Positions 6,203-6,354 of a DNA stretch of 6,354 nt are shown here, piece by piece. Made by a program: the position numbers and the translations under genes. The stretch is from contig CALMQN010000024.1 of NCBI GenBank assembly GCA_937872185.1, positions 1 through 6,354 of the forward strand, written 5' to 3'. The notes under the pieces were generated by a model, which worked only from the letters and a program-made list of their open reading frames with translations, did no database searches and was not told where the DNA came from. Origin of the DNA: an uncultured bacterium. Lineage in GTDB: Bacteria > Patescibacteriota > Saccharimonadia > Saccharimonadales > Saccharimonadaceae. Numbering within the stretch: position 1 is the stretch's first letter; the number at the start of each line of letters is the position of its first letter.

Positions 6203-6354
6203 ATGATCGACTCCCATCTAAAACAAACAGAGCTAACACAGCCCGCAGAAGGAGCAGAAGGACTCTTACCTTTTGATGAATTCCTAAAAGCTCATCCGTC
6301 AATCGTAGACCAAATCAAACTTATAGATGACATCCGGACAAAAAGAGCAGAGTT
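6203..6354 (+). CDS. Unrecognised protein, N-terminal 50 residues (3' end beyond window)
   Basis: An ATG at 6203 opens a frame that stays open through 50 codons to the window edge, starting MIDSHLKQTELTQPAEGAEG. I do not recognise a family. The visible part is soluble, rich in acidic residues and in Lys and Gln, with no signal peptide or membrane helix. After a probably flexible stretch (about 7-20) it looks helical (LPFDEFLKAHP, then IVDQIKLIDDIRTKRAE). The strong promoter upstream supports a real, separately transcribed gene. It has no Shine-Dalgarno site, in line with a leader of about 4 nt. Its bases are more A-rich than those of the glycosyltransferase genes (AAA, ACA, AGA and CTA codons), which hints at a different origin or function, though the sample is short. 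Confidence 0.7.
   Translation, partial: MIDSHLKQTELTQPAEGAEGLLPFDEFLKAHPSIVDQIKLIDDIRTKRAE

Noticed and set aside
1..6354. CRISPR arrays, tRNA or rRNA genes, insertion sequences
   Set aside because: No spaced repeat array, cloverleaf-like segment, transposase frame or terminal inverted repeats with target duplications were seen. Apart from three short gaps the window is filled with coding sequence.

Overview
The window reads as a compact bacterial cell-surface locus: glycan-synthesis genes on both sides of a 44-bp divergent intergenic region, plus an envelope-anchored serine hydrolase and a small LexA-type regulator. All frames read with the standard bacterial code (TGG for Trp, no in-frame TGA). 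Base composition is roughly half G+C by eye. The gene content recalls Candidate Phyla Radiation bacteria such as Saccharibacteria: a VanW/YoaR-type domain pair fused to a beta-lactamase-fold hydrolase, a LexA DNA-binding domain without a protease, and very short mRNA leaders. This assignment is my inference, held at about 50% confidence; no rRNA or other marker gene is present.

Minus strand, from 3497 leftward: a polytopic O-antigen ligase/polymerase-like protein (2178-3497) overlaps by 8 bp a 144-residue protein that has a LexA-type winged helix but no LexA protease (1751-2185). After a 51-bp gap comes a membrane-anchored protein with two YoaR-type domains and a class A beta-lactamase-like domain. 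It starts at 1699 and runs off the left edge, so it fills the whole first quarter of the window.

Plus strand, from 3542 rightward: a WbaP-type polyprenyl-phosphate glycosyl-1-phosphate transferase (3542-4990) overlaps by 1 bp a WbaZ-like GT4 glycosyltransferase (4990-6123). After a 79-bp gap with a strong promoter, an unrecognised gene starts at 6203 and runs off the right edge.

Proposed joint role (inference from families and neighbours): the phosphoglycosyltransferase loads the first sugar phosphate onto undecaprenyl phosphate, the GT4 enzyme extends it, and the Wzy/WaaL-like protein polymerises the glycan or transfers it outside the membrane. The hydrolase may act on or bind peptidoglycan, and the LexA-like protein may regulate the left operon. 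No flippase or ABC exporter lies in the window. The clearest cross-gene pattern is in translation starts: all four genes that begin a transcription unit have a predicted -10 box placing the transcript start 2-5 nt before the start codon, while the two downstream overlapping genes have strong Shine-Dalgarno sites.
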